The notes: a model not told the origin generated them from the sequence alone. DNA of 45,306 nt from Mesorhizobium sp. WSM4306 (GCF_007003975.1 NZ_VFTC01000040.1:1-45306), one strand, 5' to 3'; positions 8,819 through 16,585 are shown, counted from the stretch's first letter. Program-made: numbers and translations.

Positions 8819-9499
8819 GTGACAATCAGCGCATTCGACATAAAGCGCCGCAGACCCGGCATCCGCATCCGACAAAACGTCCATCCGCTTGGAGGCCGGC
8901 CCAAGAGGATGGTGGACGTGACTGTCGCATTGATCGCGCTTGTTCTCGCTGCACCGGTGATGCTGGCGGTTGCCCTTTTGATATTGGTGACCGACGGGGG
9001 ACCGGCGGTATTCTCACACACCCGGGTAGGATTCAACGGCAAGCGCTTCGCCTGCTACAAGTTCAGGACCATGGTGGCCAACTCGGAGCGGGTTCTAGCC
9101 GACTATCTCGCGAGCAATCCCGAAGCCGCCAAGGAGTGGGAGCAGAATTGGAAATTCAAGAACGACCCGCGCATCACATTCCTGGGGCATATTCTCAGGA
9201 AGTCGAGCCTGGATGAGCTGCCGCAACTCATTAACGTGCTGCGCGGCGAGATGAGTTGCGTCGGCCCTCGTCCGGTCGTTCCGGACGAATTGAAACGTTA
9301 CGACTCCTTTGCGATCGACTATTTAAAAACCCGGCCGGGGCTAACCGGCCTGTGGCAGGTGACAGGCAGAGACGCAATGGATTATCCCAGCCGTGTCGCC
9401 ATCGACAGCCGGTATGTGCGGGAATGGTCCCTATGGGCCGATGTCGTTATTCTCGTGCGGACTGTTTTCGCCGTGATGAAATTCGACCGTGCATCTTGA
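8819..9499 (+). CDS. exoY: EPS-initiating sugar-phosphate transferase, ExoY-like
   Basis: 226 residues. It belongs to the bacterial sugar transferase family, which moves a sugar-1-phosphate (galactose-1-P in the case of ExoY) from a nucleotide sugar to undecaprenyl phosphate in the inner membrane and so starts each repeat unit. One membrane segment lies at about residues 32-57. Family motifs follow: KFRTMV, then RKSSLDELPQLINVLRGEMS, VGPRP, and RPGLTGLWQVTGR with the expected spacing. The short form with one membrane helix matches ExoY, not the long WbaP type. The GTG start at 8819 has only a weak ribosome binding site, and no better start is seen. The acceptor sugar cannot be told from sequence. 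Confidence 0.9.
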   Translation: MTISAFDIKRRRPGIRIRQNVHPLGGRPKRMVDVTVALIALVLAAPVMLAVALLILVTDGGPAVFSHTRVGFNGKRFACYKFRTMVANSERVLADYLASNPEAAKEWEQNWKFKNDPRITFLGHILRKSSLDELPQLINVLRGEMSCVGPRPVVPDELKRYDSFAIDYLKTRPGLTGLWQVTGRDAMDYPSRVAIDSRYVREWSLWADVVILVRTVFAVMKFDRAS

Positions 9500-9619
9500 T
9501 GAGCGCATCGCAAATTTCCTGCCTCATGCTGTCGTCGTCCCAAAACCGCAGCGTGCTTTCGCGACCGCAATGGCGAACAGGTGCGGCACCGGGCGCGGCG
9601 AAACGGCAGCCGCAGACCG

Positions 9620-9862
9620 TCACTGCTCACGTGACATGCCTCGGCGCCACACGACGCCAAGGAAGAGGCCGAGCAAATAGGTGCACTGCAGAACGACAAC
9701 GAGAAGCAGGATTGAAAGCAGGCGGTGCCAATCACTGCCGATTCCACCTGCAACGGCGCCGCCCACGACAGTCGCCGCGGTCATGATGATGAGCGCAGCT
9801 GCTCGAAAACGCAATCCCAGCAAAATGCCGATTACACCTACGGCGACAAGGCCCCAAAGCAC
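9620..9862 (-). CDS. small membrane protein, ExoX/SyrA-like EPS repressor family
   Basis: 80 residues with two or three hydrophobic segments and the C-terminal pattern GSDWHRLLSILLLVVVLQ followed by YLLGLFLGVVWRR. That pattern fits the ExoX/Psi/SyrA group of small rhizobial inner-membrane proteins, which in Sinorhizobium and Rhizobium adjust EPS synthesis and are encoded beside exoY. The GTG start has AGGAG 6 bases upstream, which supports a real gene. It lies convergent to exoY, 120 bases away. By analogy it may limit ExoY activity after translation; that role is inference from family and position. Confidence 0.65.
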   Translation of the reverse strand: MLWGLVAVGVIGILLGLRFRAAALIIMTAATVVGGAVAGGIGSDWHRLLSILLLVVVLQCTYLLGLFLGVVWRRGMSREQ

Positions 9863-10273
9863 GGCGATCTCCTATGGGTGGAAGACTCAGTGTGCCATAC
9901 CCAAGTCTCCCATATCTGCGAATCGGCACCAACACTCAATCCGGCTGCACAGTCTCGCCGAAGCTCAATCAAGTGGCGGAAATCGCTGCAACTCCGCCGC
10001 TTAGCACAAAAGGCGTAGAGCACCCTGTCCAAATGCCCCCTTTTCGCTCATTTCCTTGTCCACCTGCCGAGCCTACGCTGCTTGTAAATAGGTATGCGGA
10101 GATTCACCCGCCATGCGGCAGCATGCAATGAAATACAATCCGCGCAGGGAATGCTGAGCCTGTGTTTATCGGTGCTGCTACTCAGGACAACAAGGCGCTG
10201 GACGTTGCGCGTTGGGGCAGGGCTGTGTCGGCGCGAAGTTCCCGCACAATGCTTTCGGTGTGACAACTCATCT
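9863..10273. other. intergenic region before the polymerase gene
   Basis: Between the divergent exoX-like and polymerase genes. An in-frame extension of the polymerase gene reaches back to 10094, but its translation (Cys- and Arg-rich, non-hydrophobic) does not look like coding sequence. I see no other gene or clear motif; promoters for both neighbours are expected here. Confidence 0.4.
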
Positions 10274-11554
10274 ATGCTGCAGGCATCCGTTCTTTTGCTG
10301 ATCGTGTCCATCTGGTTCCCTGGCGCAACGCGGATTGCCGGAACGGATGGCTCGCTTTCCTTCTTGCTGGCTCTGTTCTGCGCCCTCTTAAGCATCGGTG
10401 CCTATGCCGAAACGGCAAGACGACTCCATCGGGTCGAAGCGACCTTGGCGACTGCGGTGCTGATGATATCTGCTTTCATCATCATTCTGTCCCTGCTGTC
10501 GATGCTCTACGCAGACAATCCGCTCAGGACGATGCGCGCGGTTTTCGCACAAGTGTTTGGTTTCGGGATTATTCCAGCAGTCGCAGCGATCTCCACGAGA
10601 CCCAAGGGTCTCGTGGCAGTCGACAGGGTTGTGATGGCGATAGTCATCATGAGCGTTGTAACATCCTGTCTTGTCGCAATCGGACTGGGCGATGCCAGAT
10701 TCGCGGATCGGGCCGAAGGCTATTTCAAGCACTCTAACCAGCTCGGGATCGCCTTGTCGGCCGGTCTGCCCCTTATCGCCGCGAAGATGGTCTCATCTCG
10801 CAAGCATCGAGTTCTTCTCTTGGGCTGCCTCGTTGCGGTGCTCTTGGGTCTGGTGAAATCGGGTTCAAAGACAAACTTCGTTCTCGGTGTGGCGGGGCTC
10901 GGTGCATTCTTCGGATTATACAGTATATATCTGATCAGAAGAAAGAAGAGTCCCGTAAAAATAATAGTCGGAACCGTTGTCGCTCCGATATTGCTCCAAG
11001 TGAGCCTGATGGCATTGCAGTCCCTGAACCCACGGGCTTACAACCTTCTGGCTCTTCAACTTTCCGGAGGCGAGGCGCATTCGGTGGTATCGCGACAGCG
11101 CCTGTGGTCCATATCGATAGATCTCGGCCTGTCGCATCCGTTCATGGGAGTGGGGGCAGGGCAGCCGGTGGGCCATATCGCTCCCCATAGCCACAATTTG
11201 TTCATCGACTTCTTCAGAACACTGGGAGTGCCTGGACTCGCGTTGGTGTCGATCATGGTTCTCGTTGTCTTGGCATATCTGGTTAGCGCCGTCCTGTGCA
11301 CATTGCTCGGCAATGACAGGGGGAGCGACCAGGCGGCGGAAGTGAATGTGATGGTGCTCGGAGCGTCGGTTTCCCTGTGGAACTACATCGTCGCAAACCA
11401 GATGAGCGATTCCTTCGGTCCATCAACTGCGGCCTTCTTCTGGCTGCCGTTGGCTTTGCTCATCTTCTACCGCGGCATGCAACGATCATTGCAGACCGGT
11501 CTTGAGCGTCCAAAGTTGTACGCGGGGACCGGGTCCCAACTATTTCAACATTGA
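10274..11554 (+). CDS. EPS polymerase / O-antigen ligase family (Wzy, ExoQ-like)
   Basis: About 426 residues with ten or more predicted membrane segments. The long periplasmic loop carries the Wzy_C/WaaL hallmark: GVGAGQPVG, then PHSHNLFIDFFRTLGVPG, including the conserved His-Asn pair. Such proteins join lipid-linked repeat units in the periplasm. The start is uncertain. ATG 10274 (MLQASVLLL) begins directly with the first membrane helix and gives the usual family length, but has no good ribosome binding site; ATG 10151 or 10094 would add an atypical extension. It is co-directional with the kinase-like gene that follows, whose longest possible frame overlaps the end of this one. Confidence 0.85.
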   Translation: MLQASVLLLIVSIWFPGATRIAGTDGSLSFLLALFCALLSIGAYAETARRLHRVEATLATAVLMISAFIIILSLLSMLYADNPLRTMRAVFAQVFGFGIIPAVAAISTRPKGLVAVDRVVMAIVIMSVVTSCLVAIGLGDARFADRAEGYFKHSNQLGIALSAGLPLIAAKMVSSRKHRVLLLGCLVAVLLGLVKSGSKTNFVLGVAGLGAFFGLYSIYLIRRKKSPVKIIVGTVVAPILLQVSLMALQSLNPRAYNLLALQLSGGEAHSVVSRQRLWSISIDLGLSHPFMGVGAGQPVGHIAPHSHNLFIDFFRTLGVPGLALVSIMVLVVLAYLVSAVLCTLLGNDRGSDQAAEVNVMVLGASVSLWNYIVANQMSDSFGPSTAAFFWLPLALLIFYRGMQRSLQTGLERPKLYAGTGSQLFQH

Positions 11555-12431
11555 GCTGTTCTTCAACCTTCCGAAAATCAGCTTCCACCTGAATCCAGTG
11601 ATTACGCACACAGCTCGTGACCAAAGGGCTGGCTTGCCGCCAAGCGTCGAACCATGCGCGCTTCAAACAGACATCCGATTTGTGGAATTCTTTGGTCTCC
11701 CCGGAATTGGAAAGACAACCGCATCCACCCTGTTAGCGAACGGCCTACGGCGGTGCGGCCCGTTGGTAGCCGATGTGCGAGTAGCGTGGGAGGCCAGAAA
11801 TTTCATCGGCCGCCAAATCTATAGGATCGGTATTATTGCACCAAGATTTAAGGATCGTGAGTTTCGCTCCCTGTTCGCGCGAATTGCGCGCTTTGTCATC
11901 GAAAGCGGGCAATCATCAATTGTCGATGCAGCCAGAGTCATCTGGAATCTTTCGTTTCTGGTTGCCTATGTCCAAAGCGAGAGAGCAGAAAAGAATACCA
12001 TTGCTATCATGGATCAGGGTCTGTTGCAGGGGTTCTTGTCCATTTTGCTCAAGAGTCGGCATCGGGCGACATCCGAGAAGTGGCTTGATATTCTGTTCGC
12101 CATTGGAGTGCACGACATAGCTTTTGTCCATCTGCGCGGCGAGCTCGGCGTGGCACGAGATCGACTTCAGAAAAGGGGCGATCGGTCCTCGCGGATGCAA
12201 AGGGCATCTCCTGACCGCGACTTTGATCTCTGGTTGACAGCGGACCGTGCTTGCCGCGAGATTGCGGCCGATCTTGAGGGGGGGATGGGGACGGAAGATC
12301 ACGCCGGCGTACTGGCTGCGGTCGTCGTGGAAAGGTTTGCTTCACCCGAAGACGTCGCCGAAAGGGTTCTCGATGCTGTGCTCCTGGCCTGCCTCAAACG
12401 GCATCGGCTGTGCGATTCGGTAGGTCAATGA
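11502..12431 (+). CDS. P-loop kinase-like protein of the EPS locus
   Basis: Up to 309 residues. A Walker A motif FFGLPGIGKTT begins at about residue 63, followed by IAIMDQGLLQG (a Walker B/DxG-like motif of nucleoside and shikimate kinase types) and an Arg-rich lid-like region (VARDRLQKRGDRSSR). This suggests a small-molecule kinase; the substrate is unknown. The start is unclear. The longest frame begins with TTG 11502 and overlaps the polymerase gene by 53 bases; TTG 11634, with AAAGGG upstream, would drop the poorly conserved N-terminus. The stop overlaps the next gene's start (ATGA at 12428), so the two are probably translated together. Confidence 0.8.
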   Translation: MSVQSCTRGPGPNYFNIELFFNLPKISFHLNPVITHTARDQRAGLPPSVEPCALQTDIRFVEFFGLPGIGKTTASTLLANGLRRCGPLVADVRVAWEARNFIGRQIYRIGIIAPRFKDREFRSLFARIARFVIESGQSSIVDAARVIWNLSFLVAYVQSERAEKNTIAIMDQGLLQGFLSILLKSRHRATSEKWLDILFAIGVHDIAFVHLRGELGVARDRLQKRGDRSSRMQRASPDRDFDLWLTADRACREIAADLEGGMGTEDHAGVLAAVVVERFASPEDVAERVLDAVLLACLKRHRLCDSVGQ

Positions 12432-13444
12432 GCACGCGCATGGATCGCCGTTTATTCATGAGCGTCGCCGGCGTCTATCCTGTAATCGTCCTGTTGCCCG
12501 GCTTGTGCCAAGCCCAAGATGGACAGACGCCGGAAGGCAACGAGTTCGTTCTGGCAGGTGAGTATGGCTTCGAACAGCAATTGATCCGGAATCTCCAGCC
12601 GGGAGCAACTATCAACGCTCGCAATGCTGCCTTCACAGTTGCCAACAGCAGAAACATCGATCCCAGCGCAATGATGGGCTGCGACGAGGGGCCGTTGCCG
12701 GTCAATCGGTATCCTGTCGTCATCCGCAACTGCCCCGGCGTTCGCTTTGTCGGCGGCCGCTTCGACGGCCAGGTGCCGCTAACGTCCGATTGGCGGGACA
12801 CCTACTGCAATAGCGCGGCTCTGCTTGTCAGGGACGGAACCACCGACGCGACAATAGAGGGTGTTCGTGCGCGCCGCTGCTGGGACGGCATTCGTTTTGC
12901 CGAGCACGCCGACGGCTTTCGTCTAAAAGGATGCTGGCTCAGCGAAATCAGGGATGATGCGGTGGAGAACGACTATCTCCTCAGCGGCATCATTGAAGAC
13001 TGCCTGTTCGACGGATGTTTCTCCGGGATCAGCCTGGATCCTGCGTCAAACGAACGGGACGGAACAGGAGAAACCGTACGGATCGATGGATCCCTAATCC
13101 GTATGCACGCCTTTCTCTCCAAGGGCGAAATCACACACCAGGCGCCGATCAAGGCTGTCGATCAGTCACCCAGGTTGAGGATCACGGAATCGGTTTTTGC
13201 ATTGGCTGCCGCTAACATGCGTGGATTGCGTCGCCTGGAAAGAACATGGCGGCTGACGATTGAAAGTCGCGACAACGTGTTGCTGTGGCTGCCCGATGAG
13301 CCAGTCCCCTCCGCATTGCCGCTGCCGCCGTCTGGTTTCAGATTTCTGACGGGCGCCAACGCCCGCGAATATTGGAACAAGGCGCATCTCCAGTGGATCG
13401 CGACCCACCAGGACGTGGTTCGGTTCTCCGACGAAGTGCTGTGA
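12428..13444 (+). CDS. exported right-handed beta-helix protein (Tat-type signal), paralogue of 755-2104
   Basis: 338 residues. The N-terminus MSTRMDRRLFMSVAG followed by a hydrophobic stretch ending near LCQAQ is a signal peptide with a twin-arginine-like motif (DRRLFM). The mature part is beta-helical and aligns along its whole length with the first 290 residues of the protein at 755-2104: EYGF/DYGY, CWDGIRF/PWDGIRV, IRDDAVENDYL/SRDDAVEDDDV, LFDGCFSGISL/LFDHVFSGVSL, FLSKGEITH/YLRKGEMTH. It lacks the RTX tail. The ATG at 12428 overlaps the preceding kinase-like gene by 4 bases, which fixes the start. It probably acts on or near the polysaccharide in the periplasm, as an epimerase, lyase or binding protein; the chemistry cannot be told. 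Confidence 0.88.
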   Translation: MSTRMDRRLFMSVAGVYPVIVLLPGLCQAQDGQTPEGNEFVLAGEYGFEQQLIRNLQPGATINARNAAFTVANSRNIDPSAMMGCDEGPLPVNRYPVVIRNCPGVRFVGGRFDGQVPLTSDWRDTYCNSAALLVRDGTTDATIEGVRARRCWDGIRFAEHADGFRLKGCWLSEIRDDAVENDYLLSGIIEDCLFDGCFSGISLDPASNERDGTGETVRIDGSLIRMHAFLSKGEITHQAPIKAVDQSPRLRITESVFALAAANMRGLRRLERTWRLTIESRDNVLLWLPDEPVPSALPLPPSGFRFLTGANAREYWNKAHLQWIATHQDVVRFSDEVL

Positions 13445-13540
13445 GAAGTTGCGGCCGTCGGCAATGATCATCCGAACTGCGAAGTCTTGTGGCGCTCGCA
13501 TGCAACCTGCCTTGCAACAACAGCTTGGACCATCACCGCC

Positions 13541-14701
13541 ATGAACCAGCACGAGGCGATTGACAGAAGTGTGGTGTCGGGCCCCGCCGATCACAGTCCT
13601 GGGACGTTTGTGATTCAGGGGCGGTTGGCACGTGTCAGGGGACAAAACATCCTGTTCAGCCCATCCCGGAAGGCCATTTTCGCCGTCAACGATACTGCTG
13701 CCGACATCTGGCGCGCTCTGGAAGAAGGCATGTCACCGCAAGCCATTTCGGCCGAGATGACGCGCGGTGGCGTTCATAGGCTTGAGGCAGACAGGCATGT
13801 CCAGGCTGCGCTCGAGGATTGGCAGCGGCTGAACCTGATACGGCCCTTCGCGCCTTTGTCTGCTTCGTCAGGTCAAAAGGCCGTGAGCCAGGTGGTGTCC
13901 GTTGCGGGCCTCAACATACGCATCGTCTATCCGGCAGCCTGCGCCTTTCCCGCAATCACCGTGTTTCAGCACCTTGAGGTCAAAAGAGAGACTGCCGACG
14001 TTCTGCTCGAGGTGGTCGGACATGGGGGGCGGGTCCACCTGCTGCGGGATGGCGAGTGGATTTCCTCCTGCTCGTGCGACGAACTACCCGTCATGCTGAA
14101 GGGGCAATTGCTGACCGAGGTTCTGGATCACGGCGCCTATGAACTTGCTCTCCATGCGGCAGCGCTTTTCAGAAATGAACGCATCGTTCTTCTTTGTGGC
14201 AATCCGGGCGCCGGCAAGACAACGCTGACCTTGGCATTGGTCCATGCGGGATTTGGCTTTGCCGCAGATGATGTGACGCTGCTGGACTCTAGAGGGCATG
14301 GCATTGGCCTTCCGTTTGCCCCAGCAGTCAAGGCGGGAGCATGGCCGCTGCTGGCCGAATACTGCCCCGACCTCGGTGCCGTTCCAGTCTGTCGCCGCCC
14401 AGATCGCAAGCGTGTACGGTTTGCCGTACCCAAGGCGTTCGTGCCATTGCCTCCCGCTCCCCTACCTATCGGCTGTGTGGTCCTGCTCCGTCGGCGTCGC
14501 GACTCGAAAGCTAGCCTGGAGCCGGTCGATCCAGCTAACGCATTGCGCGGTCTTCTTAACGGCGCGCTTGCACCCGGCGGAGAGCTGAGCGGCACCGCGT
14601 TTGACGTCCTGGTCCAACTCATCGGATCGGCGCGAACTTATTGCCTGGCCTATTCGAGGCTTGATGATGCGGTACAACTGATCACGAAAGCGTGCCGATG
14701 A
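13541..14701 (+). CDS. PqqD-domain / HprK-like kinase fusion
   Basis: About 386 residues. Residues 35-110 resemble a PqqD-like peptide-binding domain (small winged-helix type; NDTAADIWRALEEGMSPQAI). The C-terminal part is an HPr-kinase-like P-loop domain with Walker A CGNPGAGKTTLTLAL at about 219-233, a following FAADDVTLLD acidic motif and an upstream LHAAAL strand typical of the family. Related HprK-like proteins occur in lasso-peptide and other RiPP clusters and in some EPS loci, usually with a nucleotidyltransferase-fold partner, as here. The ATG at 13541 is preferred to TTG 13487, though neither has a strong ribosome binding site. The stop overlaps the next gene (ATGA). The substrate is unknown; the small Tat peptide two genes downstream is a candidate. 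Confidence 0.85.
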   Translation: MNQHEAIDRSVVSGPADHSPGTFVIQGRLARVRGQNILFSPSRKAIFAVNDTAADIWRALEEGMSPQAISAEMTRGGVHRLEADRHVQAALEDWQRLNLIRPFAPLSASSGQKAVSQVVSVAGLNIRIVYPAACAFPAITVFQHLEVKRETADVLLEVVGHGGRVHLLRDGEWISSCSCDELPVMLKGQLLTEVLDHGAYELALHAAALFRNERIVLLCGNPGAGKTTLTLALVHAGFGFAADDVTLLDSRGHGIGLPFAPAVKAGAWPLLAEYCPDLGAVPVCRRPDRKRVRFAVPKAFVPLPPAPLPIGCVVLLRRRRDSKASLEPVDPANALRGLLNGALAPGGELSGTAFDVLVQLIGSARTYCLAYSRLDDAVQLITKACR

Positions 14702-15693
14702 TCAGCAGGGGCGTCGCGCTGCAGGGGTTGGTCGCCGGGCTGCGCGGCAGTCCGACCGACCGGACCGATTGGCGGGCCGTGATTGCTCTGGCCAATCACA
14801 CCCTGCTCACACCCGATTTATTCTCGTCGCTCGCGCGCGCCGGACAGACCCACCATCTTCCGCAGGACGTGCGCGAGTACCTTGAGTTCGTTCACGACTG
14901 CAATCGGGAACGGAACCTGCGCTTGCGTATCCAACTGCATGAAGCCGTTGCGGCCCTCAACAGCCGCGACGTCGTTCCGTTTCTGCTCAAGGGGGCCGTT
15001 CCCCTGTTCCTTTCGCCGGCCGGCCGGGTTCCCAGCAGGATGACGAGTGACCTCGATCTAGCCGTGGAACCGCCCGAAGAGACGATCGCCCGAGCCTGTC
15101 TCGAAAAGCTTGGCTACGTCGATGTGGCGGGCGCTCGAGGCATGGCCCGCCAGCAGGACGCCGGCATGCTGGAACTCCGGACGAGCCGGGCGAACGGCTT
15201 TGACCCCCCCAAGCTCGTTCAGCGAGACGGTCTTCGGGTGAAGATTCCGTCTGCTCAGTCTCGCGCCCTGCACTGGATGGTGCACGACCTTCTCAAGGAG
15301 GGAGATTATTGGCGCGGAAGGATAGATCTCAGACACCTTCATGATCTGGCCCGATTGGCGGAAAGCGACGACGTGGACTGGACGGTACTGCAGGCATCCA
15401 TGTCGGATCGAAGCGCCCGCAATGCGCTCGACACTCAGCTGTTGGCCCTGCACTATTTCTTTGGGACCAGAATCCCGGCAAAATGTGCACAACGCCCAAT
15501 GGTCCGTTTCCAGCATTGGAGGCGCATCTTCACGGCGACCCACCCCATCATCGGCGCCCCGTTGCGCCTGGCCGGCAATTTGATGTGGGGCACATGGCGG
15601 TTTTCACGTGCCTACGGTTTGGGGCGACGTCGACCGTCCTACCTCTTGCGTCGCATCGCTCGCACGCTCTTCAACCCTCGTACGAAAATCTAA
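14698..15693 (+). CDS. nucleotidyltransferase-fold protein (NTP_transf_5 type)
   Basis: 331 residues. The family signature is visible: FLLKGAVPLFL, then PSRMTSDLDLAVEP with the DxD metal-binding pair, then a helical C-terminal half with LHDLARLAE. Members of this family accompany HprK-like kinases in RiPP and exosortase/EPS gene clusters; their biochemical role is unsettled. ATG 14698 overlaps the preceding stop by 4 bases and is preferred; GTG 14692 is also in frame. Translational coupling suggests it works with the PqqD/HprK-like protein. The C-terminus is very basic (GRRRPSYLLRRIAR), which could favour membrane or polyanion contact. Confidence 0.85.
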   Translation: MISRGVALQGLVAGLRGSPTDRTDWRAVIALANHTLLTPDLFSSLARAGQTHHLPQDVREYLEFVHDCNRERNLRLRIQLHEAVAALNSRDVVPFLLKGAVPLFLSPAGRVPSRMTSDLDLAVEPPEETIARACLEKLGYVDVAGARGMARQQDAGMLELRTSRANGFDPPKLVQRDGLRVKIPSAQSRALHWMVHDLLKEGDYWRGRIDLRHLHDLARLAESDDVDWTVLQASMSDRSARNALDTQLLALHYFFGTRIPAKCAQRPMVRFQHWRRIFTATHPIIGAPLRLAGNLMWGTWRFSRAYGLGRRRPSYLLRRIARTLFNPRTKI

Positions 15694-15776
15694 GCCTTTT
15701 GGAGAACTAGTACCGCCGTATCAGCAAGCTTAATGTGAAAGCTGTGAATTTGCGAAAGTTTGTGAAGGGGTCTGAC

Positions 15777-16019
15777 ATGTCAACTGAAAGCACAAAACGC
15801 TCGGGACCGACGCCGGAAACCCTGGTCTCGGAGGCTCAAGCGCGCCGTGAATTTCTCAAGAAGGCGGGGCGTTTTGCGGCGGTTACGCCGCCGGCTGTGA
15901 CGCTCTTGCTCGGCACAAGCTTGAACTCCAGGGCGATTGCCAAATCGGGCGGCTCACGCCCGGGCAACGGTTGGGGAGACAAGAACCACATTCACTCCGG
16001 TCCTCCCGGCCAGGCGTAA
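15777..16019 (+). CDS. 80-aa Tat-signal peptide, possible secreted or modified peptide precursor
   Basis: 80 residues. A charged N-terminal leader (1-22) precedes RREFLKKAG, a clear twin-arginine motif, and a hydrophobic segment (RFAAVTPPAVTLLLGTSL) ending near SRAIA. After that only about 25 residues remain, Gly/Pro/His/Asn-rich: KSGGSRPGNGWGDKN, then HIHSGPPGQA. AAGGGG at 15764-15769 sits 7 bases before ATG 15777, which decides this start over the upstream GTG 15735. The 83-base gap after the nucleotidyltransferase gene and the hairpin at 16089 make it the last gene of the cassette. The small mature part has Asp, His and Trp but no Cys. It could be a ligand-binding or cell-surface peptide, or the substrate of the HprK/PqqD protein; function unknown. 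Confidence 0.8.
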   Translation: MSTESTKRSGPTPETLVSEAQARREFLKKAGRFAAVTPPAVTLLLGTSLNSRAIAKSGGSRPGNGWGDKNHIHSGPPGQA

Positions 16020-16088
16020 GCTCCTGGTGCATCCTGGTCGCTGAAAACAGCGTCTTGAGGACATAGGGCTCCAGCCTTTTCATTTGGA

Positions 16089-16135
16089 AGCCCGGACCGC
16101 TCGCGGCACGCCAAGTGCCGCGAGCGGTCCGGGCT
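16089..16135. terminator. perfect 21-bp hairpin after the peptide cassette
   Basis: Bases 16089-16109 and 16115-16135 are exact reverse complements (AGCCCGGACC... and ...GGTCCGGGCT) with a 5-base loop GCCAA. No T-run follows on the plus strand. It lies 70 bases after the stop at 16019, so it is either a strong terminator or a 3'-end stabiliser for the cassette mRNA, or an intergenic repeat. An unbroken 21-bp stem is longer than most intrinsic terminators. Confidence 0.65.
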
Positions 16136-16171
16136 ACATTGCATTGACATCATTCCGAACTACAATCAACG

Positions 16172-16179
16172 CGGCTTTC
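16172..16179. repeat. left target-site duplication CGGCTTTC
   Basis: The 8 bases CGGCTTTC directly left of the element recur directly right of it at 17106-17113. An 8-bp duplication fits an IS1-family insertion. Confidence 0.7.
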
Positions 16180-16180
16180 A

Positions 16181-16200
16181 GTAGTGGGTCAGTTTGAAAT
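16181..16200 (+). repeat. left terminal inverted repeat
   Basis: GTAGTGGGTCAGTTTGAAAT, the exact reverse complement of 17085-17104. On the right end a further G completes a GGT start, which is typical of IS1-family ends; the left end has A at that position. Confidence 0.8.
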
Positions 16201-16242
16201 TGCTCACGTCGAGGTTTTCCAGCACCCATAACGCGATTTAGA

Positions 16243-16270
16243 TTGTCTTCAAATTTTATTAGAGTATGCT
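16243..16270 (+). promoter_or_regulatory. possible sigma70-type promoter for the Thr-rich peptide gene
   Basis: TTGTCT (16243-16248) and TATGCT (16265-16270) are separated by 16 bases, in the AT-rich stretch 67 bases before the ATG at 16337. Both boxes are imperfect. Confidence 0.35.
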
Positions 16271-16336
16271 TATATTAGGCACAGAGGCCATGCCTCCAAA
16301 GATGCGGCGTGTGAAGCGTCTTGGGGAGGAATACAA

Positions 16337-16585
16337 ATGAGAACGCTTCTTATCGTCACGACGGCACTTGCATTCGCAGCCTCGGCTCCCGCGTTTGCGG
16401 ACCCTAAAGGCAGCACTACGTCAACCACCACTGAACAAGGACATAGCGGAAATCCACCAAACAATGATAACGGGACGACCACGACCACCACAACGACCGG
16501 ACCAAGCGGTCAGGTGGATAATGGCAAGACCGACTGTAACAATTGCTCGACGACAACCACGACTAGTGGGCCGGGCAACAAGTAA
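16337..16585 (+). CDS. small secreted Thr-rich protein carried by the mobile element
   Basis: 82 residues. A typical Sec signal peptide (MRTLLIVTTALAFAASAPAFA) leaves a 61-residue mature chain with Thr runs (TTSTTT, TTTTTTTT, STTTTTS), Gly/Asn/Pro-rich linkers and a single CNNC pair (DCNNCS). GGGGAGGA ends 6 bases before the ATG, so translation is well supported. The low-complexity mature chain is probably unstructured; it could be glycosylated, wall-associated or metal-binding through CxxC, but there is no firm evidence for any of these. It lies between the inverted repeats, so it travels with the element. Confidence 0.7.
   Translation: MRTLLIVTTALAFAASAPAFADPKGSTTSTTTEQGHSGNPPNNDNGTTTTTTTTGPSGQVDNGKTDCNNCSTTTTTSGPGNK

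Noticed and set aside
10094..10273. N-terminal extension of the polymerase gene
   Set aside because: The extra 60 codons are Arg/Cys-rich with no membrane character, unlike the family's N-termini.
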